Positions 16,895-26,420 are shown, numbered from the stretch's first letter. The stretch is 64,000 nucleotides of DNA from an uncultured bacterium (GCA_949291365.1 CASEVJ010000004.1:1-64000); one strand, 5' to 3'. The notes: generated by a model from the letters alone, not told the origin. Translations and numbers: made by a program.

Positions 16895-19714
16895 ATGGCT
16901 AAAAATAAATATTCTTCCACCGTTTTGCTGCCCAAAACGGATTTCCCCATGCGTGCAGGTTTGGCGCAAAAAGAACCTAAAATTTTGGACTTCTGGAAAG
17001 AGATTAACCTCTACGAAGCTATTTTAAAGAAAAACGAAGCGGGCAAACATTTTGTCTTGCACGATGGGCCCCCGTATGCCAACGGGCAAATTCATATCGG
17101 GCACGCGCTGGACAAAACCATTAAGGATATTATTTTAAAAAGCCGCGCGCTGATAGGTTTTTATACGCCGTATGTGCCGGGGTGGGACTGCCATGGCCTG
17201 CCTATTGAGCAAGCCCTGATGAAAGAGCTGAAAATAGACAAAAAACACGTAACAGACGTGCCGGAATTCCGCAAAAAGGCGCGCGCCTTTGCCGCCAAAT
17301 TTATTGACTTGCAGCGCCAGGGTTTCAAACGTTTGGGCGTGCAGGGCGAGTGGGACAACCCCTACCTGACCATGGATAAACGCTACGAAGGCATCACGAT
17401 TGCCGTGTTTTTGGATTTGATTGAAAAGGGCTACGTCTATAAAGGGCAAAAGACCATTACCTGGTGTTCCCACTGCGAGACGGCTTTGGCTGACGCGGAA
17501 ACGGAATACAAAGATGTGGCCTCTTCTTCTATTTATTTGCGTTTTAAATTAGTAAACCCCACGGCGGAAGTATTCGGCGATTTGGATTTTACCAAACCTG
17601 TTTCTTTGGGCGTATGGACAACTACCCCGTGGACCATTCCTTCCAATATGGCCGCTGCCGTGAATAAAGACGAAGATTATGCCGTCCTGCAGGACGCTGG
17701 TACACAGGAATATTATGTGGTGGCGGACAAACTGGCGGAAGAATTTTTAAAAAACACTGGGCTTACCGCCCAAAAGGTGTCTGCCGTGCGCGGAGAAAAT
17801 CTGGTGGGGCTGAAATATTACCACCCGCTGACGCAAAAACAAAACCCCATTATTTGGACGGACTTTGTGACCATGGATGCCGGTGTGGGTATTGTGCATA
17901 TTGCTCCGGGCCACGGCGAGGACGACTTCCGCGCCGGTAAACAGTGGGGGCTGGAAACCTTTTGCCCCGTGGACGAAAAGGGCTGCTACACCAAAGATGC
18001 GGGCGTGTTTGAAGGCATGCACGTTTTTAAAGCCAATCCGCTGATGGTAAAAAAATTGGACGAGCTGGGCAGCTTGATTAAAGAGCAGGAAATTACCCAC
18101 AGCTATCCGCATTGCTGGCGCTGCCATAACCCCATTATTTTCCGTGCGACGGAACAGTGGTTTATGAGCATTGACAAAGATGGCCTGCGCGAAAAACTGA
18201 TGAAGAATTTGGACAATGTCAAATTCTATCCCGCCGCCGGGCAGGAGCGTATGCGCTCCATGATTGGCCTGCGGCCAGATTGGTGTCTGTCCCGCCAGCG
18301 CTTCTGGGGCACCCCGGTTACAATTTTGTACTGCAAAAAATGCGGCAAGCCCCAGGTGGATCACAAACTCTTTGAATTTATCAAAGAGCGCGCCATGAAC
18401 GAAGGGTCTGATTTTTGGTTTACCGACCCGGTGGAAAAACTCATGCCGCAGGGCTACCACTGCGGCTGCGGGTGCACGGAATTTAGAAAAGAAACCGACA
18501 TTCTGGACGTGTGGCTGGACAGCGGTGTGTCCTGGGCGGCGGTACTTAAAGACCGCGGCCTGGATTTCCCGGCGGACGTGTATTCCGAAGGGTCTGACCA
18601 GCACCGCGGCTGGTTCCAAAGCTCGTATATTCCCTCTTACACGCTGGAAGGCACCGCTCCGTTTAAAACGATTTTGACCCACGGCATGGTGCTTGACCAG
18701 CAGGGCCGTCCCATGCATAAATCCCTGGGCAACAGTGTAGACCCGCAAGACGTCATCAATAAATACGGCGTCGATATTCTGCGCCTGTGGGTGGCGTTCT
18801 CGGACTATCAGGGCGATGTGCGCATTTCCGATGAAATTTTGGGCGGGCCGGTGGACACCTACCGCAAACTGCGCAATACCATTCGTTATGCGCTGGGCAA
18901 TTTGTCGGATTTTGACCCGGCACAGCATACTGTTGCCGCAGACAAACTGGCGGAAATGGACCGTTACATGCTGGGCCGTTTAGACCAGCTGATTGGCGAG
19001 GTGCGCGCCGGGTATGAAGAGTTCAACTTCCGCCGCGCCATGCGCGCTGTTACGGATTTCTGCATTTTAGATTTGTCTTCTTTCCTGTTAGATGCGTCTA
19101 AAGACCGCCTCTATACGCTGGGTGCTTCGTCCCTGGCGCGCCGCAGTGCGCAGACGGTGCTGGCGGAAATTGTGCGCACGCTCTTGCAGCTGACGGCGCC
19201 GGTGCTGTGCTTTACCTGTGAGGAGGCCTGGCAGGAACTGTTAAAAATCCCAGCTGGCAAGGATTTGCCCAAGAGCGTTTTCCTCTCCGATATGCCGCAG
19301 CACGCTTCGTTGCCGGCGGATAAAGCGCTGGAAGAAAAATGGAATAAAATCCGCCATATCCGCGAAGACGTGCAGAAAGCACTGGAAGAAACGCGCCAAA
19401 AAGGGGTCATTGGCTCTTCTTTGGAAGCGCAGGTCATTTTTAAAACTAATGACGATAAAACGCGCCAATTTTTGACTGAAAACGCCGCGCTGTGGCCGGA
19501 GATTTTCATTGTGTCTGCCGTGTCTGTGCAGGAAGGCACGCTGCCGCTGGAAATTGCCGTACAGCACGCCGAGGGCCAAAAATGTGCCCGCTGCTGGCAG
19601 TGGAAAAAAGAAGTGGGCCAGAGCGGCCGCACCCACAGCGACTTGTGCGACCGCTGTACCGAAGTGCTGGAGCGGGAAGGGCTTTGTATACAGGAGGAGC
19701 AGCCCGTTGCGTAA
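16895..19714 (+). CDS. ileS: Isoleucyl-tRNA synthetase
   Basis: Charges tRNA-Ile. It has 939 residues with the normal bacterial layout. The HIGH motif is PYANGQIHIGHA at about 62-73, and the editing (CP1) domain contains TTPWTIPSN. The KMSKS-equivalent is PMHKSLGNS, with His in place of the usual Ser and Pro in place of the first Lys. A C-terminal zinc finger has CARCW and DLCDRC. The stop codon overlaps the start of lspA by 8 nt, an ileS-lspA arrangement shared with many bacteria. Confidence 0.97.
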   Translation: MAKNKYSSTVLLPKTDFPMRAGLAQKEPKILDFWKEINLYEAILKKNEAGKHFVLHDGPPYANGQIHIGHALDKTIKDIILKSRALIGFYTPYVPGWDCHGLPIEQALMKELKIDKKHVTDVPEFRKKARAFAAKFIDLQRQGFKRLGVQGEWDNPYLTMDKRYEGITIAVFLDLIEKGYVYKGQKTITWCSHCETALADAETEYKDVASSSIYLRFKLVNPTAEVFGDLDFTKPVSLGVWTTTPWTIPSNMAAAVNKDEDYAVLQDAGTQEYYVVADKLAEEFLKNTGLTAQKVSAVRGENLVGLKYYHPLTQKQNPIIWTDFVTMDAGVGIVHIAPGHGEDDFRAGKQWGLETFCPVDEKGCYTKDAGVFEGMHVFKANPLMVKKLDELGSLIKEQEITHSYPHCWRCHNPIIFRATEQWFMSIDKDGLREKLMKNLDNVKFYPAAGQERMRSMIGLRPDWCLSRQRFWGTPVTILYCKKCGKPQVDHKLFEFIKERAMNEGSDFWFTDPVEKLMPQGYHCGCGCTEFRKETDILDVWLDSGVSWAAVLKDRGLDFPADVYSEGSDQHRGWFQSSYIPSYTLEGTAPFKTILTHGMVLDQQGRPMHKSLGNSVDPQDVINKYGVDILRLWVAFSDYQGDVRISDEILGGPVDTYRKLRNTIRYALGNLSDFDPAQHTVAADKLAEMDRYMLGRLDQLIGEVRAGYEEFNFRRAMRAVTDFCILDLSSFLLDASKDRLYTLGASSLARRSAQTVLAEIVRTLLQLTAPVLCFTCEEAWQELLKIPAGKDLPKSVFLSDMPQHASLPADKALEEKWNKIRHIREDVQKALEETRQKGVIGSSLEAQVIFKTNDDKTRQFLTENAALWPEIFIVSAVSVQEGTLPLEIAVQHAEGQKCARCWQWKKEVGQSGRTHSDLCDRCTEVLEREGLCIQEEQPVA

Positions 19715-20201
19715 ACTTTGGCAAACGGTTTTATCTTGGGTACGCGCCAACAGCCGTATATTGTGGGTGTTGGTGCTGTTGCTGGGCGTTGACCGGCTGA
19801 CCAAACGGCTGACGCTGGAGTTTCTGACCAAGCAGGATATTATAGTCGCGCCGTATCTGCATTTGCGCTATGTGCAAAATACCGGTGCGGCTTTTGGTAT
19901 AATGCAAGGTGGCAATTTGCTGCTGATAGTGATTACCCTGCTGATTATTGGGTATTTGCTGAAGAATTGGCGCGAGCTGTGTGCCTATGGGCCGCTGGTC
20001 AAATGGGGGCTGGTGCTCATTTTGGGCGGTGCATTGGGCAATCTTTATGATAGAATAAGTTTAGGTTTTGTGGTAGATTTTATAGACTTAAGGGTGTGGC
20101 CCGTGTTTAACGCGGCTGATAGTTTTATTACGGTAGGGGGCGTCTTGCTGGCCTGGGCGCTTATCTTTTCCGGCAAAACACCGAAAAGGGAGGAAGAATG
20201 A
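19707..20201 (+). CDS. lspA: Lipoprotein signal peptidase
   Basis: Aspartyl protease that cleaves signal peptides from prolipoproteins in the inner membrane. It has 164 residues with four membrane helices. Family boxes NTGAAFG, VVDFIDLR (catalytic Asp) and NAADSFITVG (catalytic Asp) are present. The start is a TTG at 19707, supported by AGGAGG at 19692-19697; no ATG lies close enough to the first helix. It overlaps ileS by 8 nt and the next gene by 4 nt. Confidence 0.93.
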   Translation: MRKLWQTVLSWVRANSRILWVLVLLLGVDRLTKRLTLEFLTKQDIIVAPYLHLRYVQNTGAAFGIMQGGNLLLIVITLLIIGYLLKNWRELCAYGPLVKWGLVLILGGALGNLYDRISLGFVVDFIDLRVWPVFNAADSFITVGGVLLAWALIFSGKTPKREEE

Positions 20202-21196
20202 AAAAGGTTTGGCTGGTTGCATTATCTGCTTTGGTATTGGCTGCCTGCGGCGGCAGTGAGGCCTCATTATTCCGTCAGGCGCAAGTCGCTTCTGACAAAG
20301 GCCAGTTTGACAAGGCCATACGTCTCTATTCCACAATTATTAAAAACAATCCCGACAATTACGCCGCCTATGCCAGCCGCGGGTTGGCTTATGAACGGGT
20401 GAAGGTGAAAGATACGGAAGAAATGAAGAAAAACCGGGAGCTGGCGGAGCGGGATTACTTGCGGGCCATAGATTTGAATTACCAGCGGCCGGAAATTTTC
20501 AATAATTTAGGAGCTTTGTATATTGACCAGGGCCGCTACCAGGAGGCAGTGCTGAACCTGAATCAGGCACTGGCCCTGCGCCCCAATTATTTTATGGCGC
20601 TGTTAAACCGTGCCGTGGCGTTGAGCCGGCAGGGGAAAATAGGTATGGCGCTGGTGGATTTTTCTATGGCGGAGAAAATTGATCCGCAGTCTGCGCTGTT
20701 GTATTTGAACCGGGGATTAGCCCAGTTTGCGGTGGGGTATTATGCCAGCGCCGCCGAAGACTACAGCCAGATGATAGAACTTGACCCGCAAAATCCGCGT
20801 CCGTATCTGGAGCGGGGCCGTGCGTTTATGAAAATGGAATATTATCAAAACGCTATGGACGATTTTCAGCAGGCCATTGCCTTAAATCCCAATTATGCCA
20901 TGCCCTATTTCTATGCGGCGGAGCTGCTGTTTAACAAAGGGGAAGTAGACGAAGCCGTGGCATATGCGGAGCGTGCCAAACTGCTGGCTCCTACTTACGC
21001 GCCTGCTTATGAAATGTTGGGGGATATGCTGGCGCTGGAATCTCCGGTGGAAGCCACCCAGCATTATTTGGCGGCCCGCCGTTTAGACCCGCAGCGTTCC
21101 CTGCGTTACCAAGGCAAAATCCGCCTGATGACCACTGAAGAAGGACGCAAACGGGTTGTATCCGACCGCTTTTTTGATTTGCAAAAGCAGAGATAA
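20198..21196 (+). CDS. TPR-repeat lipoprotein
   Basis: Predicted envelope lipoprotein built of tetratricopeptide repeats, a protein-protein interaction scaffold. It has 332 residues; the signal peptide ends LAAC (Cys at about 17). About seven TPR units cover residues 25-300, with typical DPQNPRPYLERGRAFMKM-like helices. It is coupled to lspA by an ATGA overlap. The partner and precise role are unknown. Confidence 0.85.
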   Translation: MKKVWLVALSALVLAACGGSEASLFRQAQVASDKGQFDKAIRLYSTIIKNNPDNYAAYASRGLAYERVKVKDTEEMKKNRELAERDYLRAIDLNYQRPEIFNNLGALYIDQGRYQEAVLNLNQALALRPNYFMALLNRAVALSRQGKIGMALVDFSMAEKIDPQSALLYLNRGLAQFAVGYYASAAEDYSQMIELDPQNPRPYLERGRAFMKMEYYQNAMDDFQQAIALNPNYAMPYFYAAELLFNKGEVDEAVAYAERAKLLAPTYAPAYEMLGDMLALESPVEATQHYLAARRLDPQRSLRYQGKIRLMTTEEGRKRVVSDRFFDLQKQR

Positions 21197-21201
21197 TCTT
21201 C

Positions 21202-23148
21202 ATGTCCGCCTGTACGCGTGCCGCCGATGAAGCCGCAGCCCTATCTGTTCCTGTAAAGGCCTATTCCTACAGGTTCTTTCTCTCCGTGTGTTTTGGGGTA
21301 ATGGTGTCTTATCTGCTGGCGCTGCACAGCTCCCCTTCGGGGGTGTTTGTGTTGGTGCTGCTGAACCTGCTGTTTTGTTCAGACGTTATGTTTAAGAACG
21401 CCTGGCGCGACTTGGAACGCTTCCGTATTACTTTGTCGGTGTTATGCAGTGTGGCGGTGTTGGCGGCGTTTTGTTACGGGTTGTCCAAAACGTTTTTTTT
21501 AAGCCCGCTGGCCGGCAGCGCACCGGATTTGTATATTGCGCTTTGTGCGGTGGTGGTGTTGTATTTATGGACGGCTTCTCATGCGGCCCGCAGCAAAGAA
21601 CGCACCAAAGTATTTATCAAAAAATTAGATGACTTCCTGCCCAAATCCGGCCGGCTGATGCAGGGGCGGCGGGAGATGATGGTGTTCGCGCGCGAGCTAA
21701 AAGAAGGTGACATTATCCGCGTCAAAGCCGGGGAACGTATTCCCTGTGAGGGGGAAATAGCCAAAGGAGACAGCGCTATAGACGAAAGTTTGATTACGGG
21801 TAATATGCTGCCTACAGCTAAAACGGTGGGCAGCCGCGTTTATGCGGGCACCCTCAATAAACGCTGCGAAATCATGGTAAAGGTGAAAAAAGGGCTGACT
21901 CAGTCCGTGATAGCGGGTATTATTAATGCCATTAAAAACAGCGAACGCCGCCGCTGTGTGCGCAAAGATCCGCTGGACGCGTATGCACTGGGTGTATTGG
22001 TGTTGGCTTTGGTGCTGGCGGTGGGGGGATACCTTTATTTTTACTGGCAAGGGGATTTCCGCCGGCCTTTGCATACAGTAGGGATTTTTTTGTTGGTCAT
22101 GGGCATGGCCTGCCCGGTGTCTTTTTTCTTTTGTGCAGTTTTCCCGGCATGGTGCGTACGGTGGGGAGCACGGCGCAGAAAAATTGTATTGCAAGAATTG
22201 GGCGCCTTGGAGACTTTGTCTCGGGCTGACGCCGTGTTTTTTGACAAAACCGGCACCCTGACATACGGCGAACTGCGGGTGGCTTCCGTCCACGCGCAGG
22301 ATGCCAAAACCAAACGCGAGCTGGAGGAGTGCCTGGCCAGTGCGGAACAGTTGGTGGACGGCCCTTTTGCAGCGGCGGTGAACGTATATGCCGAGGAACA
22401 CCGCGTTGCCGTGCGCAAGTTGCTTTGTTTTGATGTGTTGCCGGGATTGGGGGTAAAGGCCGTGTCCGGCAAAAGCGTGTTGCTGGCTGGGCGGCCCGAA
22501 TGGCTGCGTGAGCAGGGAGTGCCGGTGCCGGATAAACCGTTTGGCGAGCAGGCCGTCATTTGCGGGGCTAAAAACGGAAAATATTTGGGTTATGTGTTGT
22601 TGGACGATAAATTGCGCCCCGGTGCGGCGGAAATGGTGCGAGCCCTAAAGGATATGGGAAAAGAAGTAATTTTGATGTCAGGCGATAATGAGGCCTCCGT
22701 AGCCGCTATTGCCAAGCAGGCAGGCATTGATAAATTTAACTTTGGCGTTTTGCCCCAGACCAAGGCGGAAATTTTGGGCAATTTCAGTGCACTTGGAAAG
22801 AAAGCGGTCATGGTGGGGGACGGGTTTAACGATATTACCGCACTGCTCCGGGCGGAAGCAGGGGTGGTATTCGCTTCGGGCAAAAATGTTTATAATAATT
22901 GGGTGGACGTGATTATTAAGCGTTCGGATTTGGCCAGCATTACCGATTTGTTCTCTATTAACCGTAAACTCCTGGCCTGTGTGCGCGGCAATGTAGTTCT
23001 CTGTCTGCTATGCAACCTGGGATTAGTGGGCTGGCTGTTGTTCGTTCCGCCTTCTTATTGGGGGGCATGGTATCAGGTGCCGGCGGGTATAGCGGCGGGG
23101 GTTTTGGTGGTATTTTTAAATTCTGCGAGGTTATTAAACGTCAAATGA
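21202..23148 (+). CDS. P-type ATPase, divergent P1B-like, with altered signature motifs
   Basis: Resembles heavy-metal P1B ATPases but lacks an N-terminal metal-binding domain. It has 648 residues. Phosphorylation loop DKTGT is intact (Asp about 348), as are the hinge GDGFND and an SGDN segment. Several family-defining residues differ. The actuator loop reads DESLITGN, so the catalytic Glu of TGE is replaced by Asn at about 201. The membrane CPC motif reads CPV (about 304-306). No HP motif is seen in the nucleotide domain, where EQLVDGPFAAA occupies its place. It may have an unusual substrate, slow turnover or a regulatory role. It follows the TPR lipoprotein by 5 nt and overlaps queF. Confidence 0.8.
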   Translation: MSACTRAADEAAALSVPVKAYSYRFFLSVCFGVMVSYLLALHSSPSGVFVLVLLNLLFCSDVMFKNAWRDLERFRITLSVLCSVAVLAAFCYGLSKTFFLSPLAGSAPDLYIALCAVVVLYLWTASHAARSKERTKVFIKKLDDFLPKSGRLMQGRREMMVFARELKEGDIIRVKAGERIPCEGEIAKGDSAIDESLITGNMLPTAKTVGSRVYAGTLNKRCEIMVKVKKGLTQSVIAGIINAIKNSERRRCVRKDPLDAYALGVLVLALVLAVGGYLYFYWQGDFRRPLHTVGIFLLVMGMACPVSFFFCAVFPAWCVRWGARRRKIVLQELGALETLSRADAVFFDKTGTLTYGELRVASVHAQDAKTKRELEECLASAEQLVDGPFAAAVNVYAEEHRVAVRKLLCFDVLPGLGVKAVSGKSVLLAGRPEWLREQGVPVPDKPFGEQAVICGAKNGKYLGYVLLDDKLRPGAAEMVRALKDMGKEVILMSGDNEASVAAIAKQAGIDKFNFGVLPQTKAEILGNFSALGKKAVMVGDGFNDITALLRAEAGVVFASGKNVYNNWVDVIIKRSDLASITDLFSINRKLLACVRGNVVLCLLCNLGLVGWLLFVPPSYWGAWYQVPAGIAAGVLVVFLNSARLLNVK

Positions 23149-23567
23149 AAACACAGGATATTGATTTTGGGTATACTTCTGACCATGCGCGTAAAAACGC
23201 GGACGCGGTCTTGCCGCAAATCCAGTGCTGGCCCAACCAGTATAAACGGGACTACACGATTAAAATTGAATTGCCGGAATTTACTTCCGTCTGCCCCAAA
23301 ACGGGCCTGCCGGATTTTGGCGTAATTACCATTGAATATATCCCCAATGAGCTGTGCCTGGAGCTGAAAAGCTTGAAGTATTATCTGCTGGAATACCGGG
23401 ATATGGGGATTTTTATGGAGAATATCGCCAATAAAATTTTGGACGATGTGGTAAAGGCCTGCCAGCCCAAATGTGCCACGGTGACCGGTGTGTTTACGCC
23501 GCGCGGGGGGCTGTGCTCCGTCATTACGGCGTCTTATGATGAGAAGGAAGGATATGGCAAAAAATAA
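23145..23567 (+). CDS. queF: NADPH-dependent 7-cyano-7-deazaguanine reductase QueF
   Basis: Reduces preQ0 to preQ1 in queuosine synthesis. It has 140 residues, the short QueF type. The EFTSVCPKTGLPDFG segment carries the catalytic Cys and Asp, and ELKSLKYY is the substrate-binding region. ATG 23145 overlaps the ATPase stop by 4 nt and matches the family's N-terminus. Along with queH it shows queuosine synthesis, although the other pathway genes lie elsewhere. It overlaps the following gene by 14 nt. Confidence 0.95.
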   Translation: MKTQDIDFGYTSDHARKNADAVLPQIQCWPNQYKRDYTIKIELPEFTSVCPKTGLPDFGVITIEYIPNELCLELKSLKYYLLEYRDMGIFMENIANKILDDVVKACQPKCATVTGVFTPRGGLCSVITASYDEKEGYGKK

Positions 23568-24345
23568 AATCAGAATAATAGCGCTGGCATTGGCGGCGCT
23601 GGCGCTGTTTTTGGCGGGGGGATGGTTTTTTACCTCACTGCCGTATTGGCGCGCGCCCAAAGGAGAAGTGGAAGAATTGTATAGCGAAGACGGCGAAGCG
23701 TTTGGCATTTTTGACAATATCCCCGCGGAAGATTTGGCCGCGGCGGAAACGGCGGCATTGTATGGGCTGAACCAGGAAGTGGTGCTGCCGGAGGAATCCG
23801 CCGAGGCAACGCGTAAGGACGGTTCTTTGTTGCCCAGCCAGATTGCGTTGACGGACGTGCAAGATATTGCCGGGATTGCTCCGGTGGAAAAGAAAGAAAA
23901 GCCCGAAACCCAAGAAGGAGAGGAGGCAGGGGAAAAACAAGAAAAGTCTGCCGCGGTGCCTTTGATGTTAAGCGGTGATGAAAAAAATGCGGCGGTGCCG
24001 CAGGATATTTCCGCCTTGCCAGACAGAGAGAGCAAAATCACGCTGGTGGCGGCTCCAGTGGAGTATACGCTGATTAAAAACACCCAACAGTATAAGAAAT
24101 TTAAAACCCGCGCCCGGGGCAAATATCCATCGGTGGATTTTACAAAAAATATGCTGGTGGTGTTGGAGTCACAAAGCAATTTGCCCGATAAAGTGTTTGA
24201 GATAGAAAAAGCCGAAATCAAGGACGGCAAATTGCACGTTTCTTACCGGGTAAATATTTTTGGCTTGGACGAAAAAATAAATACCCATACGGTGGCGGTG
24301 GTAAATAAGACAGAGGCGCCGGTGGAGCTGGAACAAATTTTATAA
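23554..24345 (+). CDS. Membrane-anchored protein with PrcB-like C-terminal domain
   Basis: Not a recognised named gene. It has 263 residues: an N-terminal membrane helix (about 7-28), a long acidic, Glu/Ala-rich, probably disordered region (about 35-165), and a compact C-terminal domain (about 170-263). The C-terminal domain has the pattern Y-x-K-F...VDFTKNMLVVLES...V.I.KAE.KDGKLHVSYRV seen in PrcB-type proteins (partner of a treponemal protease); this is my inference from the pattern. Start ATG 23554 lies behind GAAGGAAGG. It is the last gene of the ileS operon, before a strong terminator. Confidence 0.65.
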   Translation: MAKNKIRIIALALAALALFLAGGWFFTSLPYWRAPKGEVEELYSEDGEAFGIFDNIPAEDLAAAETAALYGLNQEVVLPEESAEATRKDGSLLPSQIALTDVQDIAGIAPVEKKEKPETQEGEEAGEKQEKSAAVPLMLSGDEKNAAVPQDISALPDRESKITLVAAPVEYTLIKNTQQYKKFKTRARGKYPSVDFTKNMLVVLESQSNLPDKVFEIEKAEIKDGKLHVSYRVNIFGLDEKINTHTVAVVNKTEAPVELEQIL

Positions 24346-24361
24346 TCCCGCCAGTATACAC

Positions 24362-24387
24362 AAACCCCGCTCTTCGGAGCGGGGTTT
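24362..24387. terminator. Bidirectional terminator
   Basis: AAACCCCGCTC (24362-24372) pairs with GAGCGGGGTTT (24377-24387) around a TTCG tetraloop. It serves the converging PrcB-like and HU genes. Confidence 0.88.
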
Positions 24388-24389
24388 TG

Positions 24390-24653
24390 CTATTTATTGA
24401 GCAAGTTGGAAGAGGGTTTGAAGCGTACTTTCTTTTTGGCGGGCACCTGTACTTTTTCGCCGGTTTTAGGATTGCGGCGGGTGACGGGCAGAGCCGTTTT
24501 TAAATGAAAGGAACCAAAATTGCTGATGACCACTTTCCCGTCGCGTTTCAGCCCGTGTTTGATAATTTCAAACACTTTGTCTACGGAAATTTTGGCCTGT
24601 TTTTTGTCCAGCACATGGCGGGTCAGGTGGCGGATAACGTCGTCTTTATTCAT
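24390..24653 (-). CDS. HU/IHF-family DNA-binding protein
   Basis: Small histone-like nucleoid protein that bends DNA as a dimer. It has 87 residues. The family core VVISNFGSFHLK is at about 41-52, and the DNA-binding arm RRNPKTGEKVQVPAKKKVRFKPS is at about 59-81 with the intercalating-Pro region. It starts at ATG 24653 behind AAGGAC. Whether it is HU or IHF-like cannot be told, so no symbol is given. It may follow plsY-gpsA in one transcript, 24 nt after gpsA. Confidence 0.92.
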   Translation of the reverse strand: MNKDDVIRHLTRHVLDKKQAKISVDKVFEIIKHGLKRDGKVVISNFGSFHLKTALPVTRRNPKTGEKVQVPAKKKVRFKPSSNLLNK

Positions 24654-24677
24654 CTTTTTGTCCTTATATGCGTAAAA

Positions 24678-25682
24678 TTATTTGTCGCCCCGGTTCACAA
24701 AGCCCATGGCCTGCAGCAGCACATGGGGCTTTTTTCCTTGGCAGACGATTTGCCAAATAGCGTTTATAATCGGCGTATTTAACTGGTTTTTGCGGGAAAT
24801 ATCGTACACGCTTTGCACGGAGTTGACGCCTTCAGCAATGGTGCCCACTTCTTTTTTGGCTTCTTCCAGCGACAGCCCGGAACCCAGTTTTTCGCCCAGG
24901 CGGCGGTTGCGTGAAATGGCGGACATGCCTGTTAAAATAGCATCGCCAAAACCGGCTAAACTGTATACGGTGTTGGGCTGGCCGCCCTGGCTGATAATTA
25001 AATCATTCATTTCCTGCAAGGCCTGCGTAATCAGCGCGGCCTTGGCGTTGGATCCGTCCCCAATGCCGTCTATGACCCCCGCGCCAATGGCCACCACGTT
25101 TTTAATGCCGCCGCCGTATTCCACTCCACGCCGGTCAGAGGACGGCACCACGATAATCGGGTCTGCGTCAAATACCCGGCGAATGTCTTCCACCAAGACG
25201 GGGTCTTTGCCGGCCAGCATAATTTTGGTGGGTACGTTTTGCGCCACTTCCAGCGCAAAGCTGGGCCCGCTGAAAGCCATCACTTTGTCTTGCAGCTGGG
25301 GGAGCTCTTCTTCAATAATTTCACAAATTGTTTTAAACGATTTCTCTTCTATGCCTTTGGAAGCGCTGACTACAGGCAGCACTTTGCCGTTTAAAAGCGG
25401 TTTGAGCTGCTCTCGGCAGAAAGAGCGTATGGCTTTGGAAGAAATCACGAACACCAGCATATCGGCATTTTCCACGGCTTCTTTTACGTTGCCGGTCAGT
25501 TTGATGTTGTCGTGAATTTTAAAATTGGGGATATTGGGGTGCGTGCCGCTGGTTTTGAGCACATTGAGCAGCGGCTCGGAGTATTCCCACAGCCGCACGT
25601 TATAGCCGTTTTTGGCTAAATGCTGGGCAATCACGCTGCCCCAGATACCTGCGCCGAATACGGCGATGTTATTGATGTTCAT
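24678..25682 (-). CDS. gpsA: Glycerol-3-phosphate dehydrogenase [NAD(P)+]
   Basis: Makes sn-glycerol 3-phosphate from dihydroxyacetone phosphate for phospholipid synthesis. It has 334 residues with the Rossmann loop VFGAGIWGSVIA at about 7-18. GPSFALEVA and the catalytic Lys in GGIKNVVAIGAG follow the family pattern. ATG 25682 was preferred to a TTG at 25709 because the Rossmann strand begins directly. It overlaps the end of plsY by 14 nt, so both are coupled. Their products feed plsC at 10181. Confidence 0.94.
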   Translation of the reverse strand: MNINNIAVFGAGIWGSVIAQHLAKNGYNVRLWEYSEPLLNVLKTSGTHPNIPNFKIHDNIKLTGNVKEAVENADMLVFVISSKAIRSFCREQLKPLLNGKVLPVVSASKGIEEKSFKTICEIIEEELPQLQDKVMAFSGPSFALEVAQNVPTKIMLAGKDPVLVEDIRRVFDADPIIVVPSSDRRGVEYGGGIKNVVAIGAGVIDGIGDGSNAKAALITQALQEMNDLIISQGGQPNTVYSLAGFGDAILTGMSAISRNRRLGEKLGSGLSLEEAKKEVGTIAEGVNSVQSVYDISRKNQLNTPIINAIWQIVCQGKKPHVLLQAMGFVNRGDK

Positions 25683-26295
25683 GTTGTCTTTTTTTGGCGC
25701 CGTCTTCAAAGGCCAATTCTTTTTTGGCCAAGAGGCGTTTGATATTGGGGATGTGTTTGTAAATAACTAAAATGGCAATAGCCAGCGCCATTAAATCCAC
25801 CGCCAGCGGGTGCTTGCCAATGAAAAAGCTGGCCAGCGGCAAGATAATGCATGCCACAATAGAGCCAATGGATATACGGCCCCACAGCGCCACACAGATT
25901 ACAAAAGCCGCAAAAGCCAGCCCTGTCGGGATAGGCAAAAGCGCGGCAAATACGCCGGCAGAGGTGGCCACCCCTTTGCCGCCACGGAATTTCAGGTAAA
26001 CGGTCCACATGTGTCCCAAAATGGCGATGGTGCCACACAAAATTGCCGGCCAATAGCTGCCCGGGAAAATATGCAGGGCCAGACAGGTGGGAATAAAACC
26101 CTTTAGTCCGTCAATCAGAAAAGTAGTAATGCCCGCCCATTTGCCTACGGTGCGGTATACATTGGCCGCGCCGGGGTTGCCAGAGCCGTGCTGGCGGATG
26201 TCTATGCCCATGGCTTTGCGGGCAATCAGGTAGCCGGTAGGTACGGCCCCGAGCAAATAACTAAACAAGACAAGAAGCAATACTTTTATAGTCAT
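25669..26295 (-). CDS. plsY: Acyl phosphate:glycerol-3-phosphate acyltransferase PlsY
   Basis: Integral membrane acyltransferase that starts phospholipid synthesis from acyl phosphate. It has 208 residues with five or so helices. Motifs are GSGNPGAANVYRT (about 39-51) and KFRGGKGVATSAGVF (about 100-114). ATG 26295 was chosen because the first helix starts there and a consensus TATAAT ends 6 nt upstream; a longer start would cross the promoter. The C-terminal tail is basic and overlaps gpsA. Confidence 0.93.
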   Translation of the reverse strand: MTIKVLLLVLFSYLLGAVPTGYLIARKAMGIDIRQHGSGNPGAANVYRTVGKWAGITTFLIDGLKGFIPTCLALHIFPGSYWPAILCGTIAILGHMWTVYLKFRGGKGVATSAGVFAALLPIPTGLAFAAFVICVALWGRISIGSIVACIILPLASFFIGKHPLAVDLMALAIAILVIYKHIPNIKRLLAKKELAFEDGAKKRQHEHQ

Positions 26296-26332
26296 ATATT
26301 TATTATATAAAGTTTGGCTTGCGGGGCAAGCC
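26296..26332 (-). promoter_or_regulatory. plsY promoter with inverted repeat, probably leaderless
   Basis: On the minus strand TATAAT (26302-26307) ends 6 nt before the plsY ATG; TTGCCC (26324-26329) is 16 bp further up as a -35 candidate. GGCTTGC (26316-26322) and GCAAGCC (26326-26332) form a perfect inverted repeat across that -35 box, which could be an operator. Confidence 0.45.
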
Positions 26333-26420
26333 CCAAAATAAAGCAGCAAGTGCTTTGGCTGGCGGCGGGGCATTTTTTTATATATACTTAAAAAAATGCG
26401 GTTTTTTAGCGGAGAACAAA

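Noticed and set aside
17747..18928. 393-codon open frame on the minus strand
   Set aside because: It is antisense to ileS, with the same explanation.
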